Assembly: GCF_014822185.1 (NCBI RefSeq)
Contig: NZ_QVLR01000079.1
Coordinates: forward strand, 1 to 64,000
Origin: Azoarcus sp. Aa7
GTDB lineage: Bacteria; Pseudomonadota; Gammaproteobacteria; Burkholderiales; Rhodocyclaceae
Length of the DNA stretch: 64,000 nucleotides
Reading direction: 5' to 3'
Shown: positions 8,686-17,052 of the stretch, piece by piece
Layout of the letters: each line of letters starts with the position of its first letter
Position numbering within the stretch: the first letter of the stretch is position 1
Made by a program: the position numbers and the translations under genes
Notes under the pieces: model-generated
Databases searched by the model: none
The model's input: the letters and a program-made list of their open reading frames with translations, nothing else
What the model was told of the DNA's origin: nothing

Positions 8686-10767
8686 TCAGTGGCCTTTCGC
8701 GAGTTCCGCCAGCAGGATGGTCTGTGCGGCGCGATGCACGCCGCGCGGCGTCTTGTGCCGGTAGCGGCCGTCTTCCAGCATCTCCCACGCCTGGCAGTTG
8801 TCGCCGAGGTAGGCGCGCAGGCCTTCCTTGATCACGCGGCGCTTGAGGCGCTGGTCGAGTACGGGGAAGGCGATCTCGATGCGGCCGAAGAAGTTGCGGT
8901 CCATCCAGTCCGCGCTCGACAGGTAGACGCGGTCATCGCCGCCCGAGCGGAAGTAGAAGATGCGATGGTGTTCGAGGAAGCGCCCGACGATGGAGCGCAC
9001 GCGGATGTTGTCCGACAGGCCGGGAACACCCGGACGCAGGGCGCACGGGCCGCGCACGATGAGGTCGATCTCCACGCCGGCCTGCGACGCCGCATACAGC
9101 GCCTCGATCGTTTCCGGTTCGAGCAGCGCGTTCATCTTCGCCATGATCTGCGCGCGTCCACCCTGGCGTGCGATCTCCGCTTCGGCCTCGATCGCCTCGA
9201 TCACGTTGCGCTGCAGCGAGAACGGCGCCTGCCAGAGATGCCTGAGGGTGGATGCCTGGCCCAGGCCGGTCAGCTGCTTGAAGACCTCGGCGACGTCCTG
9301 GCCGATCTCCTCATTGCAGGTGAGGAGGCCGAAATCGGTGTAGAAACGCGTCGTGCGCGGGTGGTAGTTGCCGGTGCCCATGTGCACGTAACGGCGCAGC
9401 CCGCCTTCCTCGCGCCGCACCAGCATCAGCAGTTTCGCGTGGGTCTTGTAGCCGAACACGCCATACACCACGTGGGCGCCGACCTCCTCGAGCTTGTTCG
9501 CCCAGGTGATGTTGGCCTCCTCGTCGAAGCGGGCGCGCAGTTCCAGCACCACCGTCACCTCCTTGCCCTTCTGTGCCGCGCGCACGAGATGATCCATCAA
9601 CACCGAGTCGGTGCCCGTGCGATACACCGTCATCTTGATCGCGAGCACCTGCGGATCGTCGGCCGCCGCCCGCAGCAGCTCGATCACCGGGCTGAAGCTC
9701 TGGAACGGGTGGTGCAGCAGGATGTCCTGGCGCCGGATCGCATCGAAGATCTCGACGCGCTGCTCCAGCGCCTTCGGCAGGCGCGGCTGGAAGGGCGGGT
9801 AGTTCAGGTCCGGACGGTTCACCCAGTCCGGCACCTGCATCAGCCGCACCAGGTTCACGATGCCCGGTGTGCGGTACAACTCGGTCGGGGTCAGGCGGAA
9901 ATGCTGCAACAGGAAGGCGGCCATTTCTTCCGAGCAGTTGTCGGCCACTTCCAGGCGCACCGCGTCGCCGAAATGGCGCTGCTGCAGTTCGCCCTTCAGC
10001 GAGGCGCGCAGATCCTTCACCTCTTCCTCGTCGACGAAGAGGTCCGAGTTGCGCGTCACGCGGAACTGGTAGCAGCCGTGTACGTGCATGCCCGAGAAGA
10101 GCTCCCCGACGTGGCGGTGCAGGACGGAGGACAGGAACACGAAGCTGTACTCGTGCTCGCAGATCTCGGAGGGCAGGCGGATCACCCGGGGCAGCGCGCG
10201 CGGCGCCTGCACGATCGCCGCGCCCGAGTCGCGCCCGAAGGCGTCGAGGCCTTCCAGCTCGACGGCGAAATTCAGGCTCTTGTTCAGTACGCGCGGGAAC
10301 GGATGCGCCTGGTCCAGCCCGATGGGAGTGAGCACGGGCATCACTTCGCGCATGAAATAGTCGCGCACCCAGGCGCTCTGCGCGTCGTTCCACAGGCTGC
10401 GGCGCGGGAACACGATGCCCTGGGCTTCCAGCGCAGGCAGGATGTCGTTGTTCAGCAGCGCATACTGCTCGGCAATCAGCGTGTGGACTTCGTGGCTCAC
10501 GCGGTCCAGCAACTCGCTCGGCAGCAGGCCGTCGGTGCCCGGCGTGCGGCTGCCCAGCCTGATCTGCTCCTTGATCCCCGACACGCGGATCTCGAAGAAC
10601 TCGTCGAGGTTGCTCGATACGATGCACAGGAAGCGCAAGCGTTCGAGCAGCGGCACCGTCCTGTCCGCCGCCTGCGCCAGCACCCTGCGCTGGAACTGCA
10701 GGAGCGACAATTCGCGGTTGATGAAGTGGTCGGTGGGGAAGTTCTGCTGACGGGCTGGTCTGTGCAT
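8686..10767 (-). CDS. ppk: Polyphosphate kinase 1
   Basis: The 693-residue enzyme makes long-chain polyphosphate from ATP. It starts with the typical FINRELSLLQFQRRVLAQA and contains VLLHHPFQSFSPV, KTHAKLLMLVRR (the His near residue 441 is the expected phosphorylated residue) and HMGTGNYHPRTTRFYTDFGLLT. The length is normal for PPK1. The ATG at 10767 matches family N-termini; the frame stays open upstream, but that part crosses the divergent promoter region. It is transcribed away from ppx and converges with the EAL gene, 34 bases apart. Confidence 0.95.
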   Translation of the reverse strand: MHRPARQQNFPTDHFINRELSLLQFQRRVLAQAADRTVPLLERLRFLCIVSSNLDEFFEIRVSGIKEQIRLGSRTPGTDGLLPSELLDRVSHEVHTLIAEQYALLNNDILPALEAQGIVFPRRSLWNDAQSAWVRDYFMREVMPVLTPIGLDQAHPFPRVLNKSLNFAVELEGLDAFGRDSGAAIVQAPRALPRVIRLPSEICEHEYSFVFLSSVLHRHVGELFSGMHVHGCYQFRVTRNSDLFVDEEEVKDLRASLKGELQQRHFGDAVRLEVADNCSEEMAAFLLQHFRLTPTELYRTPGIVNLVRLMQVPDWVNRPDLNYPPFQPRLPKALEQRVEIFDAIRRQDILLHHPFQSFSPVIELLRAAADDPQVLAIKMTVYRTGTDSVLMDHLVRAAQKGKEVTVVLELRARFDEEANITWANKLEEVGAHVVYGVFGYKTHAKLLMLVRREEGGLRRYVHMGTGNYHPRTTRFYTDFGLLTCNEEIGQDVAEVFKQLTGLGQASTLRHLWQAPFSLQRNVIEAIEAEAEIARQGGRAQIMAKMNALLEPETIEALYAASQAGVEIDLIVRGPCALRPGVPGLSDNIRVRSIVGRFLEHHRIFYFRSGGDDRVYLSSADWMDRNFFGRIEIAFPVLDQRLKRRVIKEGLRAYLGDNCQAWEMLEDGRYRHKTPRGVHRAAQTILLAELAKGH

Positions 10768-10793
10768 CGGTGCGTTTCTTGTGCGCGAAATCG

Positions 10794-10811
10794 GTCGCAC
10801 AATTATGTGAC
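10794..10811. promoter_or_regulatory. Imperfect palindrome in the ppk-ppx promoter region
   Basis: GTCGCACAATTATGTGAC matches its own reverse complement at 14 of 18 positions. On the minus strand it contains CATAAT, a possible ppk -10. It also resembles half a Pho box (ATGTCACATAAT), but the second half is poor. Confidence 0.3.
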
Positions 10812-10959
10812 ATTTGTGTTGCGGAATCATGACGCGGTGCGATCGGCATGAACGGCTGCGTGCCGGGTGACCTTGCCGCGAGCGCCTGCGCCGGGCGACT
10901 CCCGCGTGCGGTGATAGAATGCCCACTTGCCCCGTAGCCGTCGCCTTAGCCCCCTACCC

Positions 10960-12468
10960 ATGATGCACGAGCTGATCGCCGCGATCGATCTCGGATCCAA
11001 CAGTTTCCGGCTGCAGGTCGGAAGGATCGTCAACGATCAGATCTATCCGCTGGACGGGCTCAAGGAAGCGGTGCGCCTTGCGGCGGGATTGTCTCCCAAC
11101 AAGATTCTCGATACGGCAGCCCAGCAGCGCGGCCTTGCGGCGCTGCAGCGCTTCAACGAGCGTCTGCGCGGTTTCGACGGCGACTCCGTGCGCGCGGTGG
11201 CGACGAACACCCTGCGCGTGGCGAAGAACGCGCCCGAGTTCCTGGTGCAGGCGGAGGCCGCGCTGGGCGTGCCGATCGAAGTCATCGCCGGTCGGGAGGA
11301 GGCGCGGCTCATCTACGTCGGCGTCGCGCACACGCTGCCCGATCCGCATCGCCAGCAACTCGTCGTCGATATCGGCGGCGGCTCCACCGAGTTCATCATC
11401 GGCAAGAGCTTCGAGCCCATCCTGCTCGAATCGCTGTACATGGGCTGTGTCAGCTACAGCCTGCAATATTTCCCGGACGGGAAGATCGACAAGCGCGGGC
11501 TGAAGGACGCCGAGATGGCGGCCAGCCGCGAGCTGCAGGCGATCGCCCACGCGTACCGCGAGGTCGGCTGGGAAGTGGCCGTGGGCTCGAGCGGTTCGGC
11601 CAAGGCACTCGTCGAGATCCTCGAGCAGAACGGCCTGTCCGACGGCGGCGTCACGCGTGAGGGCATGGAGCGCCTGAAAGCCATCCTGCTGCGCGCCGGC
11701 AGCCTCGACCGCCTGCAACTCGCCGGACTCAGGGGCGACCGCCTGCCGGTCCTGCTCGGCGGCTTTGCGATCATGTCGGCGGTGTTCAAGGAATTCGGCC
11801 TCGAGCGCATGGTGTTCTCCGAAGGTGCGTTGCGGCTGGGGGTGCTCTACGACCTTCTCGGGCGCTACCACCACCATGACCTGCGCGATGCCACCGTGTC
11901 GGCGTTCGTCGCGCGCTACGGGGTGGACCGCCGTCAGGCCGACGAGGTCGCGAACACCGCGGCCCACCTTTTCGCCGGGCTCGTTCCGGAGAGCGTGCAC
12001 GGGGACGGCCAGCATCCCGACCTGCGCTTCCTGCGCTGGGCCGCGTCGCTGCATGAGATCGGGATATCGGTCGCGCACTCCAGCTACCACAAGCACAGCG
12101 CCTACATCCTTGCGAACGCGGACATGCCCGGCTTCTCGCGCATGGACCAGGGGCGGCTCGCGCGCCTGGTGCTCGCACATCGCGGCAAGATCGAGCGCGT
12201 TGCCGCGCTCGATCCCGACAGCCCCGACTGGCCGTTGATCGTCTGCCTGCGTCTGGCGGCCGTCATTCACCGCGCGCGCGACGGCCGAGGCGTGCCGCCG
12301 ATCCAGCTCAGGCGCGACGGCCGCGGCTTCATCGTGACGGCGCAGGATGGCTGGCTCAAGCAGCTGCCCCTCACGGCGGCGGCGATCGACGAGGAACAGC
12401 GGCAATGGTTCTCCGTCGGGCGCAGCCTCGTCCTGCACACGCACACAGGCCGCACGCTCGCAGCCTGA
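10960..12468 (+). CDS. ppx: Exopolyphosphatase / pppGpp phosphatase
   Basis: The 502-residue protein has the Ppx/GppA actin-like fold: AAIDLGSNSFRLQ at the start, EVIAGREEARLIYVGV, and the phosphate-binding DIGGGSTEF. The C-terminal HD-like region contains WAASLHEIGISVAHSSYHKHSAYIL. It releases phosphate from polyphosphate ends and, in relatives, removes the gamma phosphate of pppGpp. Two adjacent ATG codons (10960, 10963) are possible starts. A -10-like TAGAAT lies about 40 bases upstream. It is divergent from ppk and seven bases before the first Mla-like operon. Confidence 0.93.
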   Translation: MMHELIAAIDLGSNSFRLQVGRIVNDQIYPLDGLKEAVRLAAGLSPNKILDTAAQQRGLAALQRFNERLRGFDGDSVRAVATNTLRVAKNAPEFLVQAEAALGVPIEVIAGREEARLIYVGVAHTLPDPHRQQLVVDIGGGSTEFIIGKSFEPILLESLYMGCVSYSLQYFPDGKIDKRGLKDAEMAASRELQAIAHAYREVGWEVAVGSSGSAKALVEILEQNGLSDGGVTREGMERLKAILLRAGSLDRLQLAGLRGDRLPVLLGGFAIMSAVFKEFGLERMVFSEGALRLGVLYDLLGRYHHHDLRDATVSAFVARYGVDRRQADEVANTAAHLFAGLVPESVHGDGQHPDLRFLRWAASLHEIGISVAHSSYHKHSAYILANADMPGFSRMDQGRLARLVLAHRGKIERVAALDPDSPDWPLIVCLRLAAVIHRARDGRGVPPIQLRRDGRGFIVTAQDGWLKQLPLTAAAIDEEQRQWFSVGRSLVLHTHTGRTLAA

Positions 12469-12475
12469 GGACGGA

Positions 12476-13600
12476 ATGCGCAGCCCCGAGATCGCCACCG
12501 ACCCGGCGAAGGCGCCCGGCGCACGCAGCCGGGTGCGCCTGCAGGGCGACTGGACGCTGCGCGCGCTCGCCCACCGGCTGAGGGGCTTCCGCGAGCAGCT
12601 GGCGGGCAGGCGCGACGACGTGGCGTGGTCCTTGACGGGCATCTCGCGTCTCGACAGCTTCGGCGCCGCGCTGATGTGGCATGCGTGGGGCAAGCGCTGG
12701 CCGGAATGCATCGAAATCCCGGACGATCTGCGTGCGATCATCGACCGCGTGGCCGCCAGCGCGGAGTCGCCCCTGCCGCGGGTGCCGCGCTTCAACATCG
12801 TAGACGCCGTCATCGTGCTCGGCAGCGCGCTGCTCTCGTTCCGCGACCACGCGCTCGACTTCACCCGCCTGCTCGGCCTGTTGTGCCTCGATCTCGCGTA
12901 CCTCATGCGCCACCCGGCGGAATGGCCGCTGCGCGAGATCTCCGCCAACGTATACAAAGCCGGGTTCAAGGCGATGCCGGTGGCCGCGCTCGTCGGCTTC
13001 CTGATCGGCGTCGTGATGTCCTATCTTTCGGCGCTGCAGCTGCGCGCCTTCGGCGCGGACATCTTCATCGTCAACATCCTCGGGCTCGGCATCATCCGCG
13101 AGCTCGGGCCGGTGCTGGTGTCGGTGCTGGTCGCCGGCCGTTCCGGTTCCGCGATGACCGCCCAGCTCGGCGTGATGCGCGTGACCGAGGAGATCGACGC
13201 TCTCACCGCGATGGGGGTCTCACGCACCATCCGTCTCATCCTGCCCAAAGTCATCGCGCTGACCCTGGCGATGCCTTTGCTGGTGCTGTGGACCTCGTCG
13301 GTCGCGCTGCTTGGGGGCATGCTGTCGGCGTGGCTGCAGCTCGATCTTGGCATGGCCTTCTTCGTCGATCGCCTGCCGCAGGTTGTGCCGTTTGCGAATC
13401 TCGTCATCGGCTTCGCCAAGGGGGCGGTGTTCGGGCTGATGATCGCCCTCGTGGCCTGTCATTTCGGCCTGCGCGTCAGCCCCAACACGGAAAGCCTGTC
13501 GGCCAACACGACGGCGTCGGTCGTCTCGTCGATCACCGTCGTGATCCTGGTCGACGCGCTGTTCGCGATCGCCACGCGCTCGATCGGGGTGCCGCGATGA
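12476..13600 (+). CDS. MlaE-type permease with N-terminal STAS domain (system 1)
   Basis: The 374-residue protein has an N-terminal STAS/MlaB-like domain (about residues 20-95, VRLQGDWTLRALAHRLRG) fused to an MlaE/YrbE permease (about 110-374). The permease part has RELGPVLVSVLVAGRSGSAMTAQLGVMRVTEEIDAL, the family signature. It forms the inner-membrane core of an ABC lipid transporter linking inner and outer membranes. In E. coli MlaB is separate; here it is built in. GAGGACGG precedes the ATG. It is the first gene of a four-gene operon and overlaps the ATPase gene by ATGA. Confidence 0.88.
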   Translation: MRSPEIATDPAKAPGARSRVRLQGDWTLRALAHRLRGFREQLAGRRDDVAWSLTGISRLDSFGAALMWHAWGKRWPECIEIPDDLRAIIDRVAASAESPLPRVPRFNIVDAVIVLGSALLSFRDHALDFTRLLGLLCLDLAYLMRHPAEWPLREISANVYKAGFKAMPVAALVGFLIGVVMSYLSALQLRAFGADIFIVNILGLGIIRELGPVLVSVLVAGRSGSAMTAQLGVMRVTEEIDALTAMGVSRTIRLILPKVIALTLAMPLLVLWTSSVALLGGMLSAWLQLDLGMAFFVDRLPQVVPFANLVIGFAKGAVFGLMIALVACHFGLRVSPNTESLSANTTASVVSSITVVILVDALFAIATRSIGVPR

Positions 13601-14376
13601 ACGCGAAGCCGGTGATCGAACTGCGCGGCATCGTCACGCGCTTCGGCGCCACGGTCGTGCACGATGGCCTCGACCTGACCGTGCATCGCGGCGAAGTCGT
13701 CGCGCTGGTCGGCGGCTCCGGGAGCGGCAAGACGACCCTGCTGCGCCATATCATCGGCCTCACGCGACCGGCCGCGGGTGAGGTGTCGGTGTTCGGTGCG
13801 CCGCTGTTTTCGGGCAGCGTCCGCGAACAGCGCACGCGGCGGCGCCGCTTCGGCGTCCTGTTCCAGCATGGCGCGCTGTTCTCTGCGATGAACGTCGCCG
13901 ACAACATCGGCTTCCCTCTGCGGGAACTGCGCCTCGCAACCGACGCCGAGATCGCCAACCTCGTCGCCCTGAAACTCTCGCTGGTCGAACTCGATCCTTC
14001 GACCGCGCTGCTGATGCCAGCGGAGCTGTCCGGCGGCATGGTCAAGCGCGTTGCCCTGGCGCGGGCACTCGCCCTCGAGCCCGAACTGCTGTTGCTCGAC
14101 GAACCGACTGCCGGCCTGGACCCGGACCGCAGCATGGCCTTCGTCGAACTCGTCCGCAGCCTGCAGCGCCAGCTCGGACTGACCGTGGTGCTCGTGACCC
14201 ACGACGTCGACACGCTTGCCGCGCTAGCGACAAAAATCGCCATACTTTCGGATCGACGCATCGTGAGCTGCGTCTCGCTCGAGGAAACGATGGAACTGGA
14301 CCATCCCTTTGTCGACAGCTTCTTCCGCAAGCCCTTCGGCCTTCGCGCCGGCGTCCGGGGCGGAGGGATGCGCTGA
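13597..14376 (+). CDS. MlaF-type ABC ATPase (system 1)
   Basis: The 259-residue ATPase has Walker A GGSGSGKTT, the signature LSGGMVKRVALARAL (the SGGM variant typical of Mla/Ttg2 ATPases) and Walker B LLLLDEPTAGLDP with a following VTHD switch. It drives lipid movement through the neighbouring STAS-MlaE permease. The start overlaps the permease stop (ATGA), and the stop overlaps the MCE gene start (TGATG), so the three subunits are translationally coupled. Confidence 0.9.
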   Translation: MNAKPVIELRGIVTRFGATVVHDGLDLTVHRGEVVALVGGSGSGKTTLLRHIIGLTRPAAGEVSVFGAPLFSGSVREQRTRRRRFGVLFQHGALFSAMNVADNIGFPLRELRLATDAEIANLVALKLSLVELDPSTALLMPAELSGGMVKRVALARALALEPELLLLDEPTAGLDPDRSMAFVELVRSLQRQLGLTVVLVTHDVDTLAALATKIAILSDRRIVSCVSLEETMELDHPFVDSFFRKPFGLRAGVRGGGMR

Positions 14377-15329
14377 TGGAAAATCGCGCCCACGCCCTCG
14401 CGGCGGGACTCTTCGCCATCGTTCTCGGCACTGCGCTGCTCGCGTCGCTGTGGTGGTTCTCGGACGACGGTGACTCGCAGCGCACCTACATCCTCGAGTC
14501 GGTCGGCACCGTCACCGGCCTCAACCTCGAGGCGCGGGTGCGCTATCGCGGCATGGCCGCCGGCAAGGTTTCGGACATCGCGATCGACCCCGAGGATCAG
14601 CGCAAGATCCTCGTCTTCATCCGCCTGCGCAGCGACATCCCGCTGACGCGGGGAACGCGGGCCAGTCTCGCGTACCAGGGTGTCACCGGGCTCGCCTACG
14701 TACAGCTCAACGACCGTGGCGAGAATCCGGAACCGCTGGCCGGGGAGGGCGACGAACCCCCGCGGCTCAAGATGGAGCCGGGGACGATGGAACAACTTAC
14801 CGACACAACCCTCGACGCCGCGCGCAGGCTCAGGCTCGTCGCCGACAAGCTCGGCGAGCTCGTTACCGACGACAACATCCGCCGGGTCGGAAATACCCTG
14901 CAAAAGCTGGAGTCCGCGGCGGCGGGAGCCGACCGGACGCTCGCCGACGCGCCGAAGACGTTGGCATCGATCCGCGCGGTCCTCAACCCGGAGAATCTCG
15001 CCCGACTTTCGAACACCCTGCAGAACCTCGAGCGTGCGAGTGTCGATGCCGGGCCTGCCATCGGCGAACTCAAGGTCCTGATGGCGAGACTGCAGGGGCT
15101 CGCCGAACGCGTGGATGCCGCGACTGCAGCGACCGGTGAGCGGGTGGCTGACGAAACCTTGCCGCAGCTCAATGCCCTGCTCGAGGAGCTGAAAGGAACC
15201 TCGCAACGTATCGGGCATCTCGTCGAGGAAGTCGACGCGTCTCCGCAAATGCTGTTGCTCGGGCGGCAGCCGGCGCAGCCCGGACCCGGCGAGAGCGGAT
15301 TCACTTCCACCGCGCTCCCGGCCCGGTGA
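14376..15329 (+). CDS. MlaD-type MCE domain protein (system 1)
   Basis: The 317-residue protein has one N-terminal transmembrane anchor (about 8-28, AAGLFAIVLGTALLASLWWF). A single MCE domain follows (about 38-115, GTVTGLNLEARVRYRGMAAGKVSDIAID). The rest is a long helical, probably coiled-coil tail with repeated Leu/Ala heptads to about residue 290. It is expected to form the periplasmic ring that carries lipid between permease and outer-membrane partner. The long tail resembles PqiB/LetB-like or LinM-like proteins more than short MlaD. Confidence 0.86.
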   Translation: MENRAHALAAGLFAIVLGTALLASLWWFSDDGDSQRTYILESVGTVTGLNLEARVRYRGMAAGKVSDIAIDPEDQRKILVFIRLRSDIPLTRGTRASLAYQGVTGLAYVQLNDRGENPEPLAGEGDEPPRLKMEPGTMEQLTDTTLDAARRLRLVADKLGELVTDDNIRRVGNTLQKLESAAAGADRTLADAPKTLASIRAVLNPENLARLSNTLQNLERASVDAGPAIGELKVLMARLQGLAERVDAATAATGERVADETLPQLNALLEELKGTSQRIGHLVEEVDASPQMLLLGRQPAQPGPGESGFTSTALPAR

Positions 15330-15346
15330 ACCACCACGGAACTCTC

Positions 15347-15955
15347 ATGACACTTCGAGCCTGGAAGCGGGGGGCAAGGATCCTCGGCGTGCTCTGCACG
15401 GGCCTTGCGCTGGGCGCATGCGGCGGTCTGTCGCAACGGCCGGTCGTTGCCGCCATCTATGATCTCGGCCTGGCCGGGGCCGTTTCCCCGGCGCCTGCCG
15501 TCCTGCCGTCGCAGATCGAAGTCCGGGCGCCGTCCTGGCTTGCGACGTCGGCGATGCAGTACCGGCTGGACTACCGCCAGCCGGCGCAACGCCAGGTGTT
15601 CGCCGAAAGCCGGTGGGCCGCGCCGCCGGCCGAAATGCTGCAGCGACGGCTGCTTCAGGCCCTGTCGGCGCCGTCTTCGACCGGTGGCGGCTGCCGGCTG
15701 CGCCTTGATGTGGACGAATTCACCCAGGCGTTCGACGCCCCCGAGGCCAGCACGGCGGTCATCGTTGCGCGTGCCGAACTGCTGCCGCCGCGCGGTGAGA
15801 ATGCGCTCGCACGGCGCATGTTCGAACTGCGCGAGCCCGCGTCCAGCGCCGACGCCAAGGGCGGTGTCACGGCATTCCGCAAGGCGGGCGAACGGCTGAC
15901 GAACGAAATCGCGGGCTGGACGGCGGAGCTCGGCGCCCAGGCGTGTCGCCGATAG
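15347..15955 (+). CDS. ABC-type transport auxiliary lipoprotein (system 1)
   Basis: The 202-residue product begins with a lipoprotein signal ending in LALGAC, so Cys 24 or nearby would be lipidated. The remainder resembles the ABC_trans_aux/PqiC family, outer-membrane lipoproteins that accompany MCE transporters. The ATG at 15347 is preferred because it gives a normal signal peptide. A GTG at 15326, overlapping the MCE stop, is an alternative that adds seven residues. It closes the operon; a REPIN-like repeat follows. Confidence 0.8.
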   Translation: MTLRAWKRGARILGVLCTGLALGACGGLSQRPVVAAIYDLGLAGAVSPAPAVLPSQIEVRAPSWLATSAMQYRLDYRQPAQRQVFAESRWAAPPAEMLQRRLLQALSAPSSTGGGCRLRLDVDEFTQAFDAPEASTAVIVARAELLPPRGENALARRMFELREPASSADAKGGVTAFRKAGERLTNEIAGWTAELGAQACRR

Positions 15956-16027
15956 CCCGGCTTGCCGGCGCAGGGCGATCGCACGAATGCCGAAGGCGCG
16001 GTGGAGCATGGATGGATGCTGCGGCCC

Positions 16028-16095
16028 GTAGGGCGGGATGGAATCCCGCCGCGTCGGGCGCCGGATCGCGACGGCGGGATTTCATCCCGCCCTAC
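16028..16095. repeat. REPIN-like repeat, copy A
   Basis: Two 23 bp imperfect palindromes built on GTAGGGCGGGAT...ATCCCGCC face each other (16028-16050 and 16073-16095) across a 22 bp spacer. The whole unit is the reverse complement of the one at 33036-33124, with one mismatch in the outer arm, one in the spacer, and lacking a 21 bp internal segment. It sits between the Mla-like operon and the enoyl-CoA hydratase gene. Confidence 0.85.
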
Positions 16096-16160
16096 AGGGA
16101 TTCGCGGGATCGGGCAAAATCAGTGGTTCATTACACGCAAACATCACGGGAGAGATGACG

Positions 16161-16967
16161 ATGAGCGCACTGCCTCAGCAATCCGACAACGCACCGCTGC
16201 TGCTGCTGCGCCGCGACGAAGGGGGCGTTGCCTGGCTGACCCTGAACCGTCCCGGCCAGTTCAACTCCCTCTCGCGCGCGATGCTCGAAGCCCTGATCGC
16301 CGAGATCGACGCGATCGCGAAGGACGCGAGCGTGCGCGCGGTCGTGCTGGCGGGCGAGGGCAAGGCCTTCTGCGCCGGGCATGACCTGAAGGAGATGCGC
16401 GGCAATCACACCCTGCAGTTCCAGCAGGATCTTTTCCGCCTGTGCGGCAGGTTCATGGTCAAGCTCACCGAGCTGCCGCAGCCCGTCATCGCCCGTGTCC
16501 ACGGCATTGCGACCGCGGCGGGCTGCCAGCTGGTGTCGATGTGCGACCTCGCCGTCGCCGCCGATGTCGCGCGCTTCGCCGTATCGGGGATCAACGTCGG
16601 CCTCTTTTGCGCGACTCCCAGTGTAGGTCTGTCGCGCAACATGGGGCGCAAGGAAGCGTTCGAGATGCTGGTCACCGGCGACTTCATCGACGCCGCGGAA
16701 GCGCAGCGCCGCGGGCTCGTGAACCGCGTCGTGCCGCTCGAGGAACTCGACACCGAGATCGCGAAGCTCGCCGCCGCGATCTGCGCCAAATCCCCTCTCG
16801 CGATCCGCATGGGCAAGCAGATGTTCTACCGCCAACTGGAGATGGGCATGGAAGCCGCCTACCAGATGGCGGCCGAATCCATGGCCTGCAACATGATGAG
16901 CGAGGATGCGGCCGAGGGGATCGACGCCTTCATCGCTAAGCGCAAGCCCGAATGGCGCGGCCGCTGA
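16161..16967 (+). CDS. Enoyl-CoA hydratase/isomerase family protein
   Basis: The 268-residue crotonase-fold protein has AFCAGHDLKEM, one oxyanion-hole strand, and GIATAAGCQLVSMCDLAVAADVARFAVSGINVGLFC, closest in style to ECHDC3-like hydratases. The usual two catalytic Glu positions are not clear, so the exact reaction (hydration, isomerisation or other) is open. GGGAGAG lies seven bases before the ATG at 16161; another ATG at 16155 is too near the ribosome binding site. The context of etfBA and an acyl-CoA dehydrogenase downstream supports a role in acyl-CoA metabolism. Confidence 0.85.
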   Translation: MSALPQQSDNAPLLLLRRDEGGVAWLTLNRPGQFNSLSRAMLEALIAEIDAIAKDASVRAVVLAGEGKAFCAGHDLKEMRGNHTLQFQQDLFRLCGRFMVKLTELPQPVIARVHGIATAAGCQLVSMCDLAVAADVARFAVSGINVGLFCATPSVGLSRNMGRKEAFEMLVTGDFIDAAEAQRRGLVNRVVPLEELDTEIAKLAAAICAKSPLAIRMGKQMFYRQLEMGMEAAYQMAAESMACNMMSEDAAEGIDAFIAKRKPEWRGR

Positions 16968-16981
16968 GGGGGGACCCGAAA

Positions 16982-17012
16982 GTAGGGCGGGAGTAGCGCA
17001 GCGAATCCCGCC
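16982..17012. repeat. Solitary REP-like hairpin
   Basis: GTAGGGCGGGA and TCCCGCC enclose GTAGCGCAGCGAA. The outer arms match the REPIN-like units at 16028 and 33036, but the loop is different and there is no inverted partner. It lies between the hydratase and tatD-like genes and could also act as a weak terminator. Confidence 0.55.
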
Positions 17013-17052
17013 ACCCGGCGTCCGGCCAAGCATCGCTGCCAAGGAATGCCCG

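Noticed and set aside
8554-10851. 765-codon open frame on the plus strand
   Set aside because: It lies opposite ppk, is rich in His, Arg, Gln and Val as expected for an antisense shadow in GC-rich DNA, and has no family motif.
10768-10860. Pho box upstream of ppk
   Set aside because: Only one half (ATGTCACAT) resembles the consensus; the second repeat is poor, so the region was listed only as a palindrome.
10954-12969. 671-codon open frame on the minus strand
   Set aside because: It covers ppx and the start of the Mla-like operon antisense; both have clear sense-strand proteins.
14696-16009. 437-codon minus-strand frame across the MCE and lipoprotein genes
   Set aside because: Antisense shadow; the plus strand has two overlapping recognisable Mla-type genes there.
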